DNA of 64,000 bases from Candidatus Leptovillus affinis (lineage in GTDB: Bacteria; Chloroflexota; Anaerolineae; Promineifilales; Promineifilaceae): the NCBI GenBank assembly GCA_016705235.1, contig JADIYP010000007.1, forward strand, positions 1 through 64,000, in the 5' to 3' direction. Shown piece after piece: positions 62,878 through 64,000 of the stretch (its first letter is position 1; each line of letters starts with the position of its first letter). The position numbers and the translations under genes are program-made. The notes below the pieces were generated by a model that was not told the origin of the DNA, did not search any database, and saw only the letters and a list, made by a program, of their open reading frames with translations.

Positions 62878-62947
62878 ATTTACCCACCCCACCCCGCATC
62901 AAACCAAACAAACCCGCAAAAACCAAATAATTCAAGGAGAACAAGTC

Positions 62948-64000
62948 ATGTCTGAAGATTTCATGCCGATTAAAGGAATGGACCACGTGGAGTTTTATGT
63001 GGGCAATGCCCGGCAGGCGGCGCACTTTTACCGCACCGGCTTCGGCTTTGCCCACACCGCCTACAGCGGCCTGGAAACGGGCAACCGCGAAACGGCCTCC
63101 TACGTGCTGGAGCAGGGCGCCATCCGCCTGGTGCTCACGGCCGCGCTCGGCCCCGACCATCCCATTGCCCGGCACGCCCACCTGCACGGCGACGGCGTAG
63201 GCATCATCGCCATGGCTGTGCCGGACGCCGCCCGCGCCTACCAGGAAGCGACAAAACGGGGGGCGACGGGGGCGATTGCGCCCACGGCCGTTGAAGACGA
63301 ACACGGCGTCTACCGCTACAGCGCCATTCGCGCCTACGGCGACACGCTCATCAAATTTGTCGACCGCAGCGACTACCACGGCCCGTTTGCCCCTGGTTAC
63401 GCCGCCCGCAGCGGCGCAGCGCAATCAGGCAACGGCAAATTCGCCCACAAAGGCATCGGCCTGGCCCACATCGACCATATGGTGGGCAACGTGGAACTGG
63501 GCGCGATGAACCGCTGGGTGAAATTCTTCGCCACGACGATGGGCTTTTCGCAGCTCATCCACTTCGACGACGAGGACATTTCCACCGAATACTCGGCGCT
63601 GATGTCCAAGGTGATGCAAGACGGCACGGGCAAGGTAAAGTTCCCCATCAACGAACCGGCCGAAGGCAAGAAGAAGTCGCAAATTCAGGAGTATCTGGAT
63701 TATTACTATGGGCCGGGCGTGCAGCATCTGGCGCTGTCGACGGGGGATATTGTAACGGCCGTTACCCAACTACGCGACAACGGCATCGAATTCCTGCGCG
63801 TGCCCAACACCTACTACGAAGACCTGGAAGAACGCGTCGGCCGCATCGACGAACCCATCGACAAACTGGCCGACCTGGGCGTGCTGGTGGACCGTGACGA
63901 AGAGGGCTACCTGCTGCAAATCTTCACCAAACCGGTAGAAGACCGTCCCACCGTCTTCTACGAAATCATCGAGCGCCACGGCAGCCGCGGCTTTGGCAAA
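62948..64000 (+). CDS. hpd: 4-hydroxyphenylpyruvate dioxygenase, 3' end cut off by the window
   Basis: 351 codons are visible from the ATG at 62948, with AAGGAG 8 nt upstream; the frame is open to the window edge and only about 10-20 residues should be missing. Two vicinal-oxygen-chelate halves; iron ligands are expected in HIDHMVG (about 177), GVQHLALS (about 259) and VFYEIIER (about 338). It converts 4-hydroxyphenylpyruvate to homogentisate, the second step of tyrosine breakdown, consistent with the aminotransferase upstream. It could also start tocopherol/plastoquinone-like pathways, for which there is no evidence here. Confidence 0.94.
   Translation, partial: MSEDFMPIKGMDHVEFYVGNARQAAHFYRTGFGFAHTAYSGLETGNRETASYVLEQGAIRLVLTAALGPDHPIARHAHLHGDGVGIIAMAVPDAARAYQEATKRGATGAIAPTAVEDEHGVYRYSAIRAYGDTLIKFVDRSDYHGPFAPGYAARSGAAQSGNGKFAHKGIGLAHIDHMVGNVELGAMNRWVKFFATTMGFSQLIHFDDEDISTEYSALMSKVMQDGTGKVKFPINEPAEGKKKSQIQEYLDYYYGPGVQHLALSTGDIVTAVTQLRDNGIEFLRVPNTYYEDLEERVGRIDEPIDKLADLGVLVDRDEEGYLLQIFTKPVEDRPTVFYEIIERHGSRGFGK

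Noticed and set aside
1..64000. ACGGCCGT as a LexA or other operator
   Set aside because: With G and C flanks it would read GAACGGCCGTTC, which matches a LexA core, but the copies I checked lack one flank or the other and the octamer is far too common and too often inside genes to be a specific operator.

Overview
The window reads as one 64-kb chromosomal stretch of a GC-rich (by eye near 60%) bacterium, most probably a member of the Chloroflexota (Anaerolineae or a relative). This rests on protein character: sugar ABC cassettes without their own ATPase, GAF/PAS signalling proteins, PPC-domain lipoproteins, and a Gram-positive-type LexA box. It is an inference, not a database match. No rRNA, tRNA, CRISPR array, prophage or intact insertion sequence was seen. 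Almost all of the sequence is ordinary housekeeping and accessory genes, but the DNA is unusually rich in short repeats.

Layout. 0.2-5.5 kb: a membrane protein fusing a glycosidase-like domain to an O-antigen-ligase-like domain, then a soluble GAF-PAS histidine kinase. 5.7-8.4 kb: cysteine desulfurase and MnmA (sulfur for tRNA 2-thiouridine) plus a small membrane protein. 8.4-12 kb: a MITE-like element, two small membrane/stress-type proteins and a RelA-like (p)ppGpp synthetase. 12-15.5 kb: ABC exporter, P-loop kinase, ThpR. 15.5-33.7 kb: a carbohydrate region with a GH38 mannosidase, galT, LacI regulator, sugar-binding lipoprotein, two permeases, HAD phosphatase, FGGY kinase, GH42 beta-galactosidase, galK and galE. 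Together these can import a galactoside, hydrolyse it and send galactose through the Leloir pathway. 33.9-38 kb: purB, guaB, lgt. 38-44 kb: an AlkP-superfamily enzyme, an OmpR-type regulator, a large PPC surface protein and an SppA-like protease. 44.3-51.6 kb: recF overlapping a cyclase-type signalling protein, rsmG with a peptide-binding lipoprotein, and a receiver-GAF-PAS protein. 51.6-53.9 kb: lexA and an FtsK-like ATPase with a small partner. 54-64 kb: gamma-glutamyltransferase, sulfite-oxidase-like protein, HtrA-like protease, NarL-type regulator, PPC lipoprotein, HD hydrolase, and an Lrp / aminotransferase / HPPD (truncated by the window end) set for aromatic amino-acid catabolism.

What stands out. 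(1) The palindromic octamer ACGGCCGT occurs about 130 times by my reading, inside and between genes, against an expectation of roughly two; it resembles the HIP1 phenomenon of cyanobacteria. (2) Many intergenic tracts are tandem repeats of unrelated sequence that share a 7-nt period, and they have entered at least one protein in frame. (3) A family of CCCCAAGGG-type hairpins is scattered between genes, and one copy appears to sit inside galT. (4) The lexA promoter has a perfect operator in its spacer, and a second operator core lies just upstream of the FtsK-like ATPase, suggesting an SOS-linked module. (5) The RelA-like protein carries an EXDD synthetase motif and a damaged hydrolase site, which is unusual outside Proteobacteria.
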